From the NCBI RefSeq assembly GCF_001541315.1, contig NZ_LMVK01000001.1, forward strand, positions 62,001 through 126,000: a stretch of 64,000 bases of DNA, given 5' to 3'. Under the pieces are notes generated by a model that searched no databases, had not been told where the DNA came from, and saw only the letters and a list, made by a program, of their open reading frames with translations. Positions 17,954-28,648 of the stretch are shown in pieces; within the stretch, counting starts at the first letter, position 1; each line of letters begins with the position of its first letter. Position numbers and translations under genes: made by a program. This DNA comes from Agrobacterium tumefaciens str. B6 (GTDB lineage: Bacteria > Pseudomonadota > Alphaproteobacteria > Rhizobiales > Rhizobiaceae).

Positions 17954-19957
17954 TTACGCCTGTTCAGCAAGCAGCTTCGTACGTTCCGCCTCGACCGTCG
18001 AAACGTCGGAGGCAGGAATGTAGTAATCGCGATTGTAGTTGAAGGTATGGGCGATGGAGACCGCGATGATAGCGAGCATGGACAGAGCCGCAAGCCACCA
18101 GATGTGCCACACCAACGCAAAGCCGAGAACCACGCTGATGGCGCTGATAATAATGCCTGCGCCGGTGTTCTTCGGCATATGGATCGGGATGAAGCCTTCC
18201 TTGGGACGGTTGTAACCGCGCTTCTTCATGTCCGCCCAGGCGTCGACGTCATGCACAACCGGCGTGAAGGCGAAGTTGTAGGCCGGCGGCGGCGACGAGG
18301 TCGACCATTCCAGCGTACGGCCGTTGTAGGGGTCGCCGGTCACGTCGCGCAGCTTTTCGCGATTGAGGAAGCTGACGATGAGCTGGATGACGAAGGAGGC
18401 GATGCCGAGCGCGATCAGGAAGGCGCCGAAGGCGGCGATGAGGAACCAGATCTGCAGGGAATTATCCTCGAACTGGCTGATACGGCGGGTAATGCCCATC
18501 AGGCCGAGAATATAGAGCGGCATGAAGGCGAAATAGAAGCCGATGAACCAGAACCAGAAGGACAGCTTGCCCCAGAACGGATCGAGCCGATAACCGAAGG
18601 CCTTCGGGAACCAGTAGACGATGCCCGCAAGCACACCGAACACCACGCCACCGATGATGGTGTTGTGGAAGTGGGCGATGAGGAACAGCGAGTTGTGGAG
18701 CACGAAGTCCGCAGGCGGAACGGCGAGAAGAACGCCGGTCATGCCGCCGATGACGAAGGTGATCATGAAGCCGATCGTCCACAGCATCGGAACATCGAAC
18801 TTGATGCGGCCCTTATACATGGTGAAGAGCCAGTTGAAGATCTTCGCACCCGTCGGGATCGAGATGATCATCGTGGTGATGCCGAAGAAAGCGTTGACGC
18901 TTGCGCCGGAACCCATGGTGAAGAAGTGGTGCAGCCAAACGATATAAGCGAGGATGGTGATGACGCCCGTGGCGTAAACCATCGAGGCATAACCAAAGAG
19001 ACGCTTGTTGGAGAAGGTCGAAACGATTTCCGAGAAGACGCCGAAAGCCGGCAGCACCAGGATGTAAACTTCGGGATGGCCCCAGATCCAGATGAGGTTA
19101 ACATACATCATCGGATTGCCGCCGAGATCGTTGGTGAAGAAATTGGTGCCAACGTAACGGTCAAGGGTCAGAAGGGCGAGCGTGCCGGTCAGGATCGGGA
19201 AGGATGCCACGATCAGGATGTTCGAACACAGAGACGTCCAGACGAAGATCGGCAGGCGCATCATGGTCATGCCAGGGGCGCGCATCTTGATGATCGTCAC
19301 GATCAGGTTGATGCCCGATAGCGTCGTTCCCACACCGGCGATCTGCAGACCCCAGATGTAATAGTCCACACCCACACCCGGACTGCCGTCGATACCGGAA
19401 AGCGGCGGATAGGCGAGCCAGCCGGTCTGCGCATATTCACCGATGAACAACGAGATCATGGTGATGACCGCGCCGGCCGTGGTCATCCAGAAGGAGAAAT
19501 TGTTGAGGAAGGGGAACGAAACGTCGCGGGCGCCGATCTGCAGCGGCACGACGAAGTTCATGAGACCCGTGATCATCGGCATGGCCATGAAGAAGATCAT
19601 GATGACGCCATGGGCCGTGAAAATCTGGTCGTAATGGTGGGGTGGAAGGTAACCTTCCGATCCGCCCGACGCGATCGCCTGCTGAACGCGCATCATGATC
19701 GCGTCGGCGAAACCGCGCAAGAGCATGACCAGCGCCAGAATGATGTACATGATACCGATCTTCTTGTGATCGATGCTCGTGAACCATTCGTTCCAGAGAT
19801 AACCCCACAGGCGGAAATAGGTAAGGGCGCCGACGACGGCGATGCCGCCCAGAGCCACGGCCGCGAAGGTCGCGACAAGAATGGGCTCGTGAAGCGGGAT
19901 GGACTCCCATGTCAGCTTCCCGAACAGGAACGACGTTTGATCGGAATTGACGATCAT
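17954..19957 (-). CDS. cyoB: Cytochrome bo ubiquinol oxidase subunit I
   Basis: Catalytic heme-copper subunit that reduces O2 to water with electrons from ubiquinol and pumps protons. The 667-residue length is right for CyoB. The [11 protein letters not shown] segment, the CuB-site [13 protein letters not shown] with the cross-linked His-Tyr pair, the two CuB histidines in WLHHFFTMG, and the heme-ligand region [12 protein letters not shown] are all intact. It follows cyoA by 72 nt. The paired SURF1 gene supports heme insertion. Confidence 0.98.
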   Translation of the reverse strand: MIVNSDQTSFLFGKLTWESIPLHEPILVATFAAVALGGIAVVGALTYFRLWGYLWNEWFTSIDHKKIGIMYIILALVMLLRGFADAIMMRVQQAIASGGSEGYLPPHHYDQIFTAHGVIMIFFMAMPMITGLMNFVVPLQIGARDVSFPFLNNFSFWMTTAGAVITMISLFIGEYAQTGWLAYPPLSGIDGSPGVGVDYYIWGLQIAGVGTTLSGINLIVTIIKMRAPGMTMMRLPIFVWTSLCSNILIVASFPILTGTLALLTLDRYVGTNFFTNDLGGNPMMYVNLIWIWGHPEVYILVLPAFGVFSEIVSTFSNKRLFGYASMVYATGVITILAYIVWLHHFFTMGSGASVNAFFGITTMIISIPTGAKIFNWLFTMYKGRIKFDVPMLWTIGFMITFVIGGMTGVLLAVPPADFVLHNSLFLIAHFHNTIIGGVVFGVLAGIVYWFPKAFGYRLDPFWGKLSFWFWFIGFYFAFMPLYILGLMGITRRISQFEDNSLQIWFLIAAFGAFLIALGIASFVIQLIVSFLNREKLRDVTGDPYNGRTLEWSTSSPPPAYNFAFTPVVHDVDAWADMKKRGYNRPKEGFIPIHMPKNTGAGIIISAISVVLGFALVWHIWWLAALSMLAIIAVSIAHTFNYNRDYYIPASDVSTVEAERTKLLAEQA

Positions 19958-20029
19958 TTTAGCCTCTTGCGATTCGAAAACGTAAATTCGGCGCGGACAG
20001 GCCGCGCCGCAGAATGCCGGGACGTATCG

Positions 20030-21163
20030 TCAGCCAGCGACTTGTTTCTTTTCCGGCAGCGCCGCAGGCTCGAAAGTCTGACCTTCGATCGCAGCCGGAG
20101 TGGATTGGGGGCCGCTGGCGACGCCGTAAGGCGCAAGCGGTGTGCAGACGACGGAGTTCAGCGCCTTGGCGATGTCGATGCCTTCCTTGCCGCCGCCGCC
20201 ATTGGCGTCGATATGCATCATGTCGCGCATGCAGAGCTTGTTCGGCTCAACGCAGCGGTTGAGAATGGCGCTGTAGAGCTCCGGATCGACCGAAGCGAAA
20301 TATTGCACCGGCTCACGCTCGGAAGGCTTGGCGAATTCCAGATATTCCTGCCGGCCAAAGCCCTTGCCGCCTTCCTTCGCCTTCGCAACCCACTGGTCGA
20401 AGCCCTGCTGGCTCAGACCATGGAACTTGAATCGCATATGGGAGAAGCCGGGGCCGGAGAAGTTGGCCGAGAAGCCGTCATAGACGCCTTCCTTGTTGAT
20501 GACCGCATGCAGCTTGGTCTGCATGCCGCCCATGGCATAGATCTGGCCCGCAAGCGCTGGAACGAAGAAGGAGTTCATCGCGGTCGTGCCGGTGATCTTG
20601 AAATTGATCGGAACATCAACCGGAGCGGCGAATTCATTGACGCTGCCAATGCCGAGTTCGGGATAGAAGAACAGCCACTTCCAGTCCATGGCCACCACTT
20701 CGACCGTGATTGGCTTGGTTTCGGCGGTCACCTGGCGGTTCTCATCGATACGCTCCAGCGGGCGATAGGGGTCGAGACGGTGGGTGGAAATCCAGGTCAC
20801 GGTGCCGAGCATCAGGATGATGGCGACCGGAGCCGACCAGATAACCATTTCAAGGCGAGTGGAGTGGTGCCACTCGGGATCATAATCCTCGGCTTTCCCC
20901 GATTCGCGATACTTCCATGCGAAGAACAGTGTCAGGGCAATGACCGGGACGATGATGAGCAGCATCAGAACCGTGGACGTGATGATAAGGTCGCGCTGCT
21001 GGATGGCGACGTCGCCCGAAGGGTTCATCACCACGAGGTTACAGCCGCTGAGCAGCAGCAGAGCCGGGATTGCCAGAAGGGCGGATAGGATTTTTTTGAT
21101 CGTGCGCACGTTCTTTGAACTCGTACAGTTTGGATTATGCCGCGAATAATTGCCGAACATCAT
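20030..21163 (-). CDS. cyoA: Cytochrome bo ubiquinol oxidase subunit II (lipoprotein)
   Basis: Periplasm-facing subunit II of the quinol oxidase. It has a lipoprotein signal ending in LLLLSGC, one or two membrane helices, and the cupredoxin-like domain. The CuA ligands (CxxxC) of cytochrome c oxidases are absent, as expected for a quinol oxidase; instead the region reads MNSFFVPALAGQIYAMGGMQ. The start is uncertain: ATG at 21163 gives 377 residues with a long n-region, while a GTG at 21109 gives a typical 22-residue signal (VRTIKKILSALL) and may be the true start. It opens the cyoABCD operon, divergent from the MFS gene. Confidence 0.94.
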   Translation of the reverse strand: MMFGNYSRHNPNCTSSKNVRTIKKILSALLAIPALLLLSGCNLVVMNPSGDVAIQQRDLIITSTVLMLLIIVPVIALTLFFAWKYRESGKAEDYDPEWHHSTRLEMVIWSAPVAIILMLGTVTWISTHRLDPYRPLERIDENRQVTAETKPITVEVVAMDWKWLFFYPELGIGSVNEFAAPVDVPINFKITGTTAMNSFFVPALAGQIYAMGGMQTKLHAVINKEGVYDGFSANFSGPGFSHMRFKFHGLSQQGFDQWVAKAKEGGKGFGRQEYLEFAKPSEREPVQYFASVDPELYSAILNRCVEPNKLCMRDMMHIDANGGGGKEGIDIAKALNSVVCTPLAPYGVASGPQSTPAAIEGQTFEPAALPEKKQVAG

Positions 21164-21409
21164 TTTTCAAATGAGGTATATTGTCGCGGTGCAGCGAAAC
21201 CTTCGCGATGCACCATGTCTCGGGCAGAGCTACGTTTGAAGACGGAGCGCGTGCATTATCGCATGGTCGACCGACTGGGCAACCCTTTATTGCCAAACTT
21301 CAATTGACGTTACGTAGGGTGCGTGTGACAATCCGTCGCATCGTAACGCAACGGAAGAGGAGCCGGGGCGTTACAGGAAATGGTTCGTCCATGACGCAGG
21401 AGGGATATT

Positions 21410-22738
21410 ATGAGTTATACGAATGCTGCTCCATCCTTTGGGCAGGCGCCGGAAGCGAACGGACATGGGGCCGGGCCCGTCAAGGTCGATCCGGATCGCA
21501 TCACGATTGCAGTCATTCTCGCGAGAATGACGGAATTTTTCGACTTTTTCATCTATGCCATCGCCTCCGCGCTCGTTTTCCCGCATGTCTTCTTTTCTTT
21601 CGTCGATCCGCTGACGGCCACGCTTTATTCCTTTGCGGTTTTCTCATTGGCCTTTATCGCAAGGCCGATCGGCTCGCTGATCTTCCTCCAGATCGACCGA
21701 AAATTCGGCCGCGCCGTGAAGCTGATGGCCGCCCTCTTCACGCTCTGTGGTTCCACCATGGCGATCAGCTTTCTTCCGTCCTATGCGGAAGCAGGCGTGC
21801 TTGCCCCCTGTCTTCTGGCGGTATTCCGCATCGGCCAGGGTCTTGGCCTTGGCGGCGCTTGGGACGGTCTAGTCTCGCTGCTCGCCATGAATGCGCCGCC
21901 GAAGCAGCGCGGCTGGTACGCCATGATGCCGCAGATCGGTGCGGCCATGGGCTTTGGCCTCGCCAGCGCCTTCTTCATCGTCTTCGTCACGCAGCTTTCC
22001 AATGCGGAATTCCTTGCCTGGGGCTGGCGTTTCCCCTTCTTCGTGGCGCTGGCGCTCAATGTTCTCGCGCTGTTTGCCCGTCTTCGCATGATCGTGACGC
22101 CGGAATTCCAGGCCATGCTGGAGCAGCATGAGCTGGAACCGCGCCCGATGTTCAAGATGCTGCGTTCGCAGTTTCCGGTGGTCGCCACCGGTGCCTTCGT
22201 GCCGCTGGCGAGCTTTGCGCTCTTCCATCTCGTCACGGTCTTTCCGCTGAGCTGGGTTTCGCTCAACACCAGCCAGCGTGTCTCGGACTTCCTGTTCGTG
22301 CAATTCGTCAGCGCCATCATCGCTGGCGGCATGATCGTGGTTTCAGGCATACTGGCCGACAGGATCGGCCGGCGGAAGCTTCTGGCTGTCGCGGCGGTGC
22401 TGATTGGGCTCTTCAGCCTCGTGGCCCCTGTTCTCCTGAGTTCGGGCGATATCGGTCGCTATCTCTTCGTGCTGATCGGCTTCTCGCTGCTTGGCCTGTC
22501 CTTCGGTCAGGCGGGCGGCGCACTCGCCTCCCGCTTCAGTCGGGAATACCGTTATACCGGCGCATCGCTCACCTCGGATATTTCCTGGCTGATCGGGGCC
22601 GGTTTCGCACCGCTGGTCGCACTCGGATTTTCGTCCAAATTCGGCCTTTTCGCGGTTGGCATCTATCTGATGTCGGGTGCTCTTTGTACCCTGATTGCCC
22701 TCTGGTTCAGCCGTACGCTGGATATGCCGTCGGAGTGA
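21410..22738 (+). CDS. MFS transporter (metabolite:H+ symporter-like)
   Basis: A 442-residue major facilitator with about 12 hydrophobic helices. The ARMTEFFDFFIYAIASALVFP opening (residues 39-59), RPIGSLIFLQIDRKFGRAVK loop and GLGLGGAWDG segment resemble the metabolite:H+ symporter subfamily of sugar/organic-acid carriers. Start: a CAGGAGG box lies 7 nt before the ATG at 21410. It is transcribed away from cyoA and ends at a strong terminator, so it is monocistronic. The substrate cannot be told from sequence. Confidence 0.88.
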   Translation: MSYTNAAPSFGQAPEANGHGAGPVKVDPDRITIAVILARMTEFFDFFIYAIASALVFPHVFFSFVDPLTATLYSFAVFSLAFIARPIGSLIFLQIDRKFGRAVKLMAALFTLCGSTMAISFLPSYAEAGVLAPCLLAVFRIGQGLGLGGAWDGLVSLLAMNAPPKQRGWYAMMPQIGAAMGFGLASAFFIVFVTQLSNAEFLAWGWRFPFFVALALNVLALFARLRMIVTPEFQAMLEQHELEPRPMFKMLRSQFPVVATGAFVPLASFALFHLVTVFPLSWVSLNTSQRVSDFLFVQFVSAIIAGGMIVVSGILADRIGRRKLLAVAAVLIGLFSLVAPVLLSSGDIGRYLFVLIGFSLLGLSFGQAGGALASRFSREYRYTGASLTSDISWLIGAGFAPLVALGFSSKFGLFAVGIYLMSGALCTLIALWFSRTLDMPSE

Positions 22739-22770
22739 TCTCGGCAATTTAAAAATCCCTGCAGCCATCG

Positions 22771-22815
22771 CGCCGCGGAATCCTGTCGGATTTCGCGGCG
22801 TTTTTGTTTTTTTAT
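22771..22815 (+). terminator. Rho-independent terminator after the MFS gene
   Basis: CGCCGCGGAATCC (22771-22783) pairs with GGATTTCGCGGCG (22788-22800) as a 13-bp stem with one G-T pair and a 4-nt loop, followed by TTTTTGTTTTTTT. It begins 32 nt after the MFS stop. Confidence 0.95.
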
Positions 22816-23146
22816 TGCGCAAGGCCGATTTTAATCTTGACTCGGTCGATCATGAAATATTATGTAAGCACTACTGACATAATTGAGTGTGTCTCATCGC
22901 CGGAAAGCCGGCCATCAGGGAACGCGATGCGAACGACGACGATCATTATTTGCGAAAAAGCGGCCATCGCCGCCACGCCGTTTGACGGCCGCAAAACGAC
23001 CGTTCGCGCCATTAAACGCCGATAAGCAGAAAAGAAGAGGAGCAGCCAGGTCGCCTGCGGCTCCGCCCGCAGAATGCCGGTTGCCGCGCCGGATTTCGGG
23101 AAAAGAGGGTGATGCCGCGCGAAATGCGCAATGAGAGGAGAGTGCC
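22816..23146. other. Non-coding leader region upstream of the glutamate-synthase-like gene
   Basis: About 330 nt with no convincing gene. Short open frames here are Arg/Pro-rich and lack family features. The 3' end carries GAGAGGAG (23133-23140), the ribosome binding site for the TTG start at 23147. A G+C-rich GCGGCC/GGCCGC pair near 22960-22995 could fold in the leader. I see no clear promoter or riboswitch. Confidence 0.5.
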
Positions 23147-26100
23147 TTGAGTGTGACGGAGCAAAAATTCGGCCTTTACGATGCCGCTTTTGAAAAAAGC
23201 AGCTGTGGCGTCGGTTTCATCACCCGCAAGGACGGCGTGCAGACGCATGATGTGCTCAAGCGCGGTCACGAGGCGCTCTGTGCCGTGCCGCATCGCGGCG
23301 GCATGTCGGCGGAAGGTGTCGGTGACGGTGCCGGCGTTTCGCTTGATCTCTCACTCTCCTTTTTCCAGAAGCTGACGGGGAACGACGCCTTGAAGGCTGG
23401 CCGGTTCGGCGTCGGCAATTTTTTCCTGCCGCAGAACCCCGCATTCCACGATCAGGCGGTTGGCATTATCTGCAGTGCGCTGCAGGAGCAGGGGTTTTCG
23501 ATCCTGATCGTCCGCGACGTGCCGGTGAATGACGCGGCCATCCGCCCCGCTGCCATCCCTTACCAATTGCCGATCCGGCAATGGGTCTTTTCGGCGCCAG
23601 TGGAATGCGCAACTCTCGTCGAATTCGACTGGCGCATCCACAAGGCGCTGCTTGCCATCGAAGCGCTTGCCTATACCGTGCCGGAACTCGCCGGCTTTTA
23701 TCCGCTGTCGCTCAGTGCGCGTACGCAGGTGCTCAAAGGGCGTCTGAACTCGCACGAGGTCATGCCCTATTTCTGCGACCTCACCGATCCGCGCCATGAA
23801 GTGCATACGATGTTTTTCCACACGCGGTTTTCCACCAATACCGATCCACACCCCTCCATGGCGCAGCCTTTCCGCCTGATGGCGCATAATGGTGAGCTCA
23901 ACACCGACAAGAAGAACCGGCTGTCGGAAGCGGCCGTGGCGCTGGCGAAGAATGCCAGCATTGTCAGGCCCAAGGGCCAATCGGACAGCTGCCGGCTGGA
24001 CCAGACCCTGCAGGCGCGGGTGATGGAGGATGGTCTCGACCTCGTCACCGCCGTGGTCTCGATGATGCCGCCGGCATGGGAAAACGACGATACCCTGTCG
24101 CCGGGCGTCAAAGCGATGCTGGAATATTTCTCGCTCTATGAGGAGAAGAATGATGGTCCGGCCGCGCTGATCTTCGGCGATGGCACCATCATCGGTGCCC
24201 GTCTCGATCGTCTCGGCCTGCGCCCGCTGCGCACCGTCGAGACGGAGGATTATCTCTGCGTCATGTCGGAGGCGGGGCAGATCGCCTTTCCGGCAGAAAG
24301 CGTCATCCGCCGCGGCCGCATCGAGGCGGGCGGCATGCTCTATTACGACCACGCCGAACGTCGCGCCTTTTCCACCGTCGAGGCGCTGGAGCTTCTGGCA
24401 GCGCGGAGGGACTATCCGTCGCTGCTGTCCGAATCCCGGGTAATGCTTGATGACTTACCGGAAGTGCCGGCGGAAAAGCAGGGCTCGCCGCTTCGTTACA
24501 ATGGCGATCTGGAACGCCACCAGCGCTACGTCGCCTATTCGCACAATCAGGAAAGCTTCAAGTTCCTGATGGACCCGATGTTAGCCTCCGGCGCGGAAAA
24601 AATTTCGGCCATGGGTTACGGCAACGCCATCAACGCGCTTTCCGATCAGGAAGGCGGGGTTGCCAAGTATTTCTCGCAACGCTTCGCGCAGGTCACCAAC
24701 CCGCCGCTCGACAGCATTCGTGAGGCCGATGGCATGACGCTGCGCGTGGCTCTCGGCGCAAAGCCGAACAGCGGCTCGAAGAAGGCCCGCCAGATCGTCG
24801 TGCGTTCCCCGATCCTGACCCACCTCGACATGCTGCGTATTCGCGAACAGTCGGAGACGCCTCTTCGCCGTTTCGAAATGCTCTATTCGCCGGTCTTCGA
24901 CGTTGCGCACGCCAATGAAACGGCCCTGCGGCAGGCAATCGACGGCCTCTGCGGTGAGGTTGTGGCTTTTGCGGCTGAGGAAGGCGGCATTGCCATCATC
25001 ACCGACCGGCATGTCTCGGCAGGCCGTGCGGCTTTGCCGATGATCATGGTCGTCTCCGCCATCAATCAGCGGCTGATCGAGGAGGGCCTGCGGCTGCGCG
25101 TTTCGCTGATCGTTGAAAGCGGGCAGTTTTCCTCTTCGCATCACATTGCGGCAAGCCTCGGCTTCGGCGCTTCGGCCGTCTATCCGCTCGGCGTGCAATT
25201 CCGCGCCGAGGAGAAATTCGGAGCCGATGCCGACAAGGCCTTCAAGCGCTTCGCCAAGGCGGCCGAAAAGTCGCTGATGAAGACCATGGGCAAGGTCGGG
25301 CTGTGCACGGCGGAAAGCTATATTGGCGGCGAGTTCTTCGAGCCGAACTTCCTCGATACCGACGACGTGGTGCTGAAGCGTTATTTCCCGAATGTGAAGA
25401 CGCCGGTCGGCGGCGTCAATTTCGCTGTCATTGCGCAGGCGGTGGCTGACTGGCACCGGAAGGCGCTATCTGTGAAGGGTGAAAATGACATTCCCCTGCT
25501 CGGTCTTTTCAAGGAGCGCGCCGAAGGGGCCGGCCATTCCTATGGCACGACGGCCGTGCGCGGCTTCGTGGACATGACGGAGGAAAAGATCGGTTTCGAC
25601 AAGGGAACCGATAATGAAGAGGCGCTACGCCTCCTGCCGCTCAACCGGCTGGAGGATGCCTTCGGTCTCAACGATGCGGCCTATTATCACAATAGCTTCG
25701 ACCGGCTGACCCCGGAGGCGATCGACGCCTTCGAGGTAACGCCCGGCTATCGCGCCTTCGCCCGCATGATGGCGGAAGAAAGGTCGCGCCGTCCTGCTGC
25801 CCTGCGCGATGTTCTGGAGTTGCCGGCCGATGTGACATTCGCCGGTTCGGCAGAAGAGTTCCGTCGGGAAATGGGTCGCTTTTCCCGGCATGGCAATAAC
25901 AGCTTCATGGTGCGCGGATTGCTTTGCGAGAGCGCGGGAGACGGTGCGTTCCGGCTACAATTGACCGGCCCGCAGGGTCATGAACTTGTCCGGCTTGCCG
26001 CACTCGGCCAGTCATTGCTCGACCGCTTCGGAACGGATATCCCCGGCCATTGGCTGGAAGGCGGCGCGCTGCTGGTTCAGGCAAAGGGCGAGGCATTCAC

Positions 26101-28648
26101 CTACCTGTCTCTCATCCGTACCGCGCCGGCAGGCATTCCGCTTGATGCCGTGCAGAAGGCCAGCGAGATCACCAAGACCCTAGCATCGGGCGCCATGAGC
26201 CATGGCGCGCTGGTCGCGGCTGCCCATGAGGCGGTGGCGCATGGCACCAATATGGTCGGCGGCATGTCCAATTCGGGTGAGGGCGGCGAGCATATTTCCC
26301 GTTACGGCACCATCCGCGCCTCCCGCATCAAGCAGTTCGCCTCCGGCCGTTTCGGCGTCTGGGCCGGTTATCTTGCCGATCCGATGCTGGAGGAAATCGA
26401 GATCAAGATCGGCCAGGGTGCGAAGCCGGGCGAGGGCGGGCAATTACCGTCCCCCACGGTGACGGTCGAAATTGCCGCCGCGCGCGGCGGCCCGCCGGGC
26501 GTCGAGCTTGTCTCGCCGCCACCGCATCACGACACTTATTCGATCGAGGATCTGGCCCAGCTCATCCATGACGCCAAGGCGGCGCGTGTGCGCGTCATCG
26601 TCAAGCTCGTCTCGTCGGAAGGTATCGGCACGATCGCGGTCGGCGTCGCCAAGGCTGGGGCGGATGTCATTAACGTTGCCGGCAATACCGGCGGCACGGG
26701 TGCAGCCGCCGTGACCAGCCTCAAATATACCGGCCGTGCGGCGGAAATCGGCATTGCCGAGGTGCATCAGGCGCTTTGCGCCACCGGCCTGCGCGCCAAG
26801 GTGCTGCTGCGTTGCTCCGGCGCGCACCAGACGGCGAGCGACGTGGTGAAATCAGCACTTCTCGGCGGTGACAGTTTCGAGTTCGGCACCACGGCGCTGA
26901 TGATGCTGAAATGCGTGATGGCGAAGAACTGCAACATCAAGTGCCCAGCGGGTCTCACTACCAATCAGGAAGCTTTCAACGGTGATCCGCGCGCGCTGGC
27001 GCAATATCTCATGAACATCGCCCATGAGACCCGCGAGATCCTGGCCGCACTCGGGCTGCGCTCGCTGCGCGAAGCACGGGGCCGTTCCGATCTTCTTCAC
27101 CTTCTCGATCATTCGGCCAGCGTCGGCCAGCTTGACCTCCGGGCGATGCTTGCCGTGGTCGAGGAAGTGAAGATCGACAACCCCGTCTATATGGAAAAGG
27201 ACTTCGCGCTGGACGATGCCTTCATCGAACTCGTCCGCTCGGCACTGATCGACAGCAGACGGGAAAACATCGAGCTTGGCGGCAATCGTTTCCTCAACAA
27301 TTGCAACAAGAGCGTCGGCGGCCAGCTCGCCGTCGATATCGAGCGCATGCTGAACCACGAGCTTTCCGACGAAGAGGCGGATGCGCTGCCGGCAGTGAAG
27401 CAGGACAGCCGTGGCCGCCGGTTCCTCGAGGCTGGGTCGGTGCGCGTCGATACTTCAGGGTCGGCCGGGCAGTCCTTCGGCGCTTTCTGCAATGACGGCA
27501 TGGTCATGGTCCATACCGGCACCTGCAATGACGGCGTTGGCAAAAGCGCCTGCGGGGGCACCATCGTCGTACGCTCTCCGGGCGGCGGTTCGCAAGAGGC
27601 TGGCGGCAATGTGCTGGTCGGCAATTTCGCGCTGTTCGGTGCCACTGGCGGCCGCACTTTCGTCGAGGGTCAGGCGGGCGACCGTTTCGCGGTGCGTAAC
27701 TCCGGCGCGACCGCCGTGGTCGAAGGCGTGGGCGATTTCGCCTGCGAATACATGACCAACGGTGCCGTTCTCAACCTTGGCCATTTCGGCAAGGGTTTCG
27801 GCAACGGCATGAGCGGCGGTTTCGTCTATCAGTATGATCCCTATGGCGATCTGCCGAAGAAGGTCAGCCACGATTCCATCCTGCTCGGTTCGATCACCGG
27901 TGAGGACGAACAGGCCGCGATCCACAATCAGGCAGTCCATCAGCTTTTGACCTGGCATGTCGCGGAGACCGGCTCGGCCAAGGCCGCATGGCTTCTGGAA
28001 AACTGGGAGAGCGAACAGCACAATTTCGTCTATGGCATGCCGCGCGCCCTGCTGCTTTATCAGGACAGCGATGAAATTCTGAAGGCGAAGCCCCGCAAGG
28101 AGCTGCTGGAGGAACTGGCATCTGCGCTTGCCGCCCATCAGGTGCGGAAGTTCAAGCTCGCTTACCGCGACCGTAAGGCCGTTTTGAACGGAACCGTACC
28201 GGGTTATGGCGAGACGGACACGGAGGACATGTATGCGCTTCTCAACAACTACACGGTGTTGAGCATGGCGCAGGCAATCGCCCTGCAGCGGCTGCCGATG
28301 GCGGCGGGCCCTTCCGATCCCGCAATCGAAAAAGCCGTACGCAATCTCATCCTCACGGAAGACTACGCATTGATGCAGCGTTTGCTGAAATACGCCCGCG
28401 AGGCGCTCTCCGATCATAGCGATGAACAGCTTGCGGTGATGATCGCCGCCAAGCGTCTCGACGACTACAAGCAGGCGCTGGCGCGCCGCAACATCTGGTC
28501 GGTGGACAGCCCCGGCACCTATGGCTGGATCATTCAGCAGAACCGGAAAAACATCGAGAGGATCGGCCGCCTCCCGGGCTTCGAGGAGCTTTTCGCGGCG
28601 CGTGCCATTCCAGATCTCGCCACCGCATCCAGCCACAGGGCAGCATGA
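23147..28648 (+). CDS. Glutamate synthase large-subunit-like protein (atypical, extended)
   Basis: Resembles GltB, which transfers the glutamine amide to 2-oxoglutarate. At 1,833 residues it is longer than the usual ~1,500. Order: propeptide of 19 residues, then Cys20 (CGVGF) as the N-terminal nucleophile; glutaminase segment HTRFSTNTDPHPS...MAHNGELNT; central domain; an extra segment of about 90 residues (about 904-994); FMN domain (about 1005-1320); GXGXG helix (about 1325-1600); and a tail of about 195 residues without GltB counterpart. The iron-sulphur Cys motif is C1256-x5-C1262-x3-C1266, one residue shorter than the usual C-x5-C-x4-C. TTG start: GAGAGGAG lies 6 nt upstream. The next gene, a CysJ-like reductase, overlaps its stop. 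No gltD is adjacent, so the electron donor may be that reductase. Activity is inferred. Confidence 0.85.
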   Translation: MSVTEQKFGLYDAAFEKSSCGVGFITRKDGVQTHDVLKRGHEALCAVPHRGGMSAEGVGDGAGVSLDLSLSFFQKLTGNDALKAGRFGVGNFFLPQNPAFHDQAVGIICSALQEQGFSILIVRDVPVNDAAIRPAAIPYQLPIRQWVFSAPVECATLVEFDWRIHKALLAIEALAYTVPELAGFYPLSLSARTQVLKGRLNSHEVMPYFCDLTDPRHEVHTMFFHTRFSTNTDPHPSMAQPFRLMAHNGELNTDKKNRLSEAAVALAKNASIVRPKGQSDSCRLDQTLQARVMEDGLDLVTAVVSMMPPAWENDDTLSPGVKAMLEYFSLYEEKNDGPAALIFGDGTIIGARLDRLGLRPLRTVETEDYLCVMSEAGQIAFPAESVIRRGRIEAGGMLYYDHAERRAFSTVEALELLAARRDYPSLLSESRVMLDDLPEVPAEKQGSPLRYNGDLERHQRYVAYSHNQESFKFLMDPMLASGAEKISAMGYGNAINALSDQEGGVAKYFSQRFAQVTNPPLDSIREADGMTLRVALGAKPNSGSKKARQIVVRSPILTHLDMLRIREQSETPLRRFEMLYSPVFDVAHANETALRQAIDGLCGEVVAFAAEEGGIAIITDRHVSAGRAALPMIMVVSAINQRLIEEGLRLRVSLIVESGQFSSSHHIAASLGFGASAVYPLGVQFRAEEKFGADADKAFKRFAKAAEKSLMKTMGKVGLCTAESYIGGEFFEPNFLDTDDVVLKRYFPNVKTPVGGVNFAVIAQAVADWHRKALSVKGENDIPLLGLFKERAEGAGHSYGTTAVRGFVDMTEEKIGFDKGTDNEEALRLLPLNRLEDAFGLNDAAYYHNSFDRLTPEAIDAFEVTPGYRAFARMMAEERSRRPAALRDVLELPADVTFAGSAEEFRREMGRFSRHGNNSFMVRGLLCESAGDGAFRLQLTGPQGHELVRLAALGQSLLDRFGTDIPGHWLEGGALLVQAKGEAFTYLSLIRTAPAGIPLDAVQKASEITKTLASGAMSHGALVAAAHEAVAHGTNMVGGMSNSGEGGEHISRYGTIRASRIKQFASGRFGVWAGYLADPMLEEIEIKIGQGAKPGEGGQLPSPTVTVEIAAARGGPPGVELVSPPPHHDTYSIEDLAQLIHDAKAARVRVIVKLVSSEGIGTIAVGVAKAGADVINVAGNTGGTGAAAVTSLKYTGRAAEIGIAEVHQALCATGLRAKVLLRCSGAHQTASDVVKSALLGGDSFEFGTTALMMLKCVMAKNCNIKCPAGLTTNQEAFNGDPRALAQYLMNIAHETREILAALGLRSLREARGRSDLLHLLDHSASVGQLDLRAMLAVVEEVKIDNPVYMEKDFALDDAFIELVRSALIDSRRENIELGGNRFLNNCNKSVGGQLAVDIERMLNHELSDEEADALPAVKQDSRGRRFLEAGSVRVDTSGSAGQSFGAFCNDGMVMVHTGTCNDGVGKSACGGTIVVRSPGGGSQEAGGNVLVGNFALFGATGGRTFVEGQAGDRFAVRNSGATAVVEGVGDFACEYMTNGAVLNLGHFGKGFGNGMSGGFVYQYDPYGDLPKKVSHDSILLGSITGEDEQAAIHNQAVHQLLTWHVAETGSAKAAWLLENWESEQHNFVYGMPRALLLYQDSDEILKAKPRKELLEELASALAAHQVRKFKLAYRDRKAVLNGTVPGYGETDTEDMYALLNNYTVLSMAQAIALQRLPMAAGPSDPAIEKAVRNLILTEDYALMQRLLKYAREALSDHSDEQLAVMIAAKRLDDYKQALARRNIWSVDSPGTYGWIIQQNRKNIERIGRLPGFEELFAARAIPDLATASSHRAA

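Noticed and set aside
17930-19321. A 463-codon Glu/Asp/Arg-rich frame antisense to cyoB
   Set aside because: Composition is that of reversed membrane-protein codons, and cyoB has all catalytic residues.
22883-23134. An 83-codon Arg/Pro-rich frame upstream of the GltB-like gene
   Set aside because: No ribosome binding site of note, low-complexity basic composition and no recognisable domain; treated as leader DNA.
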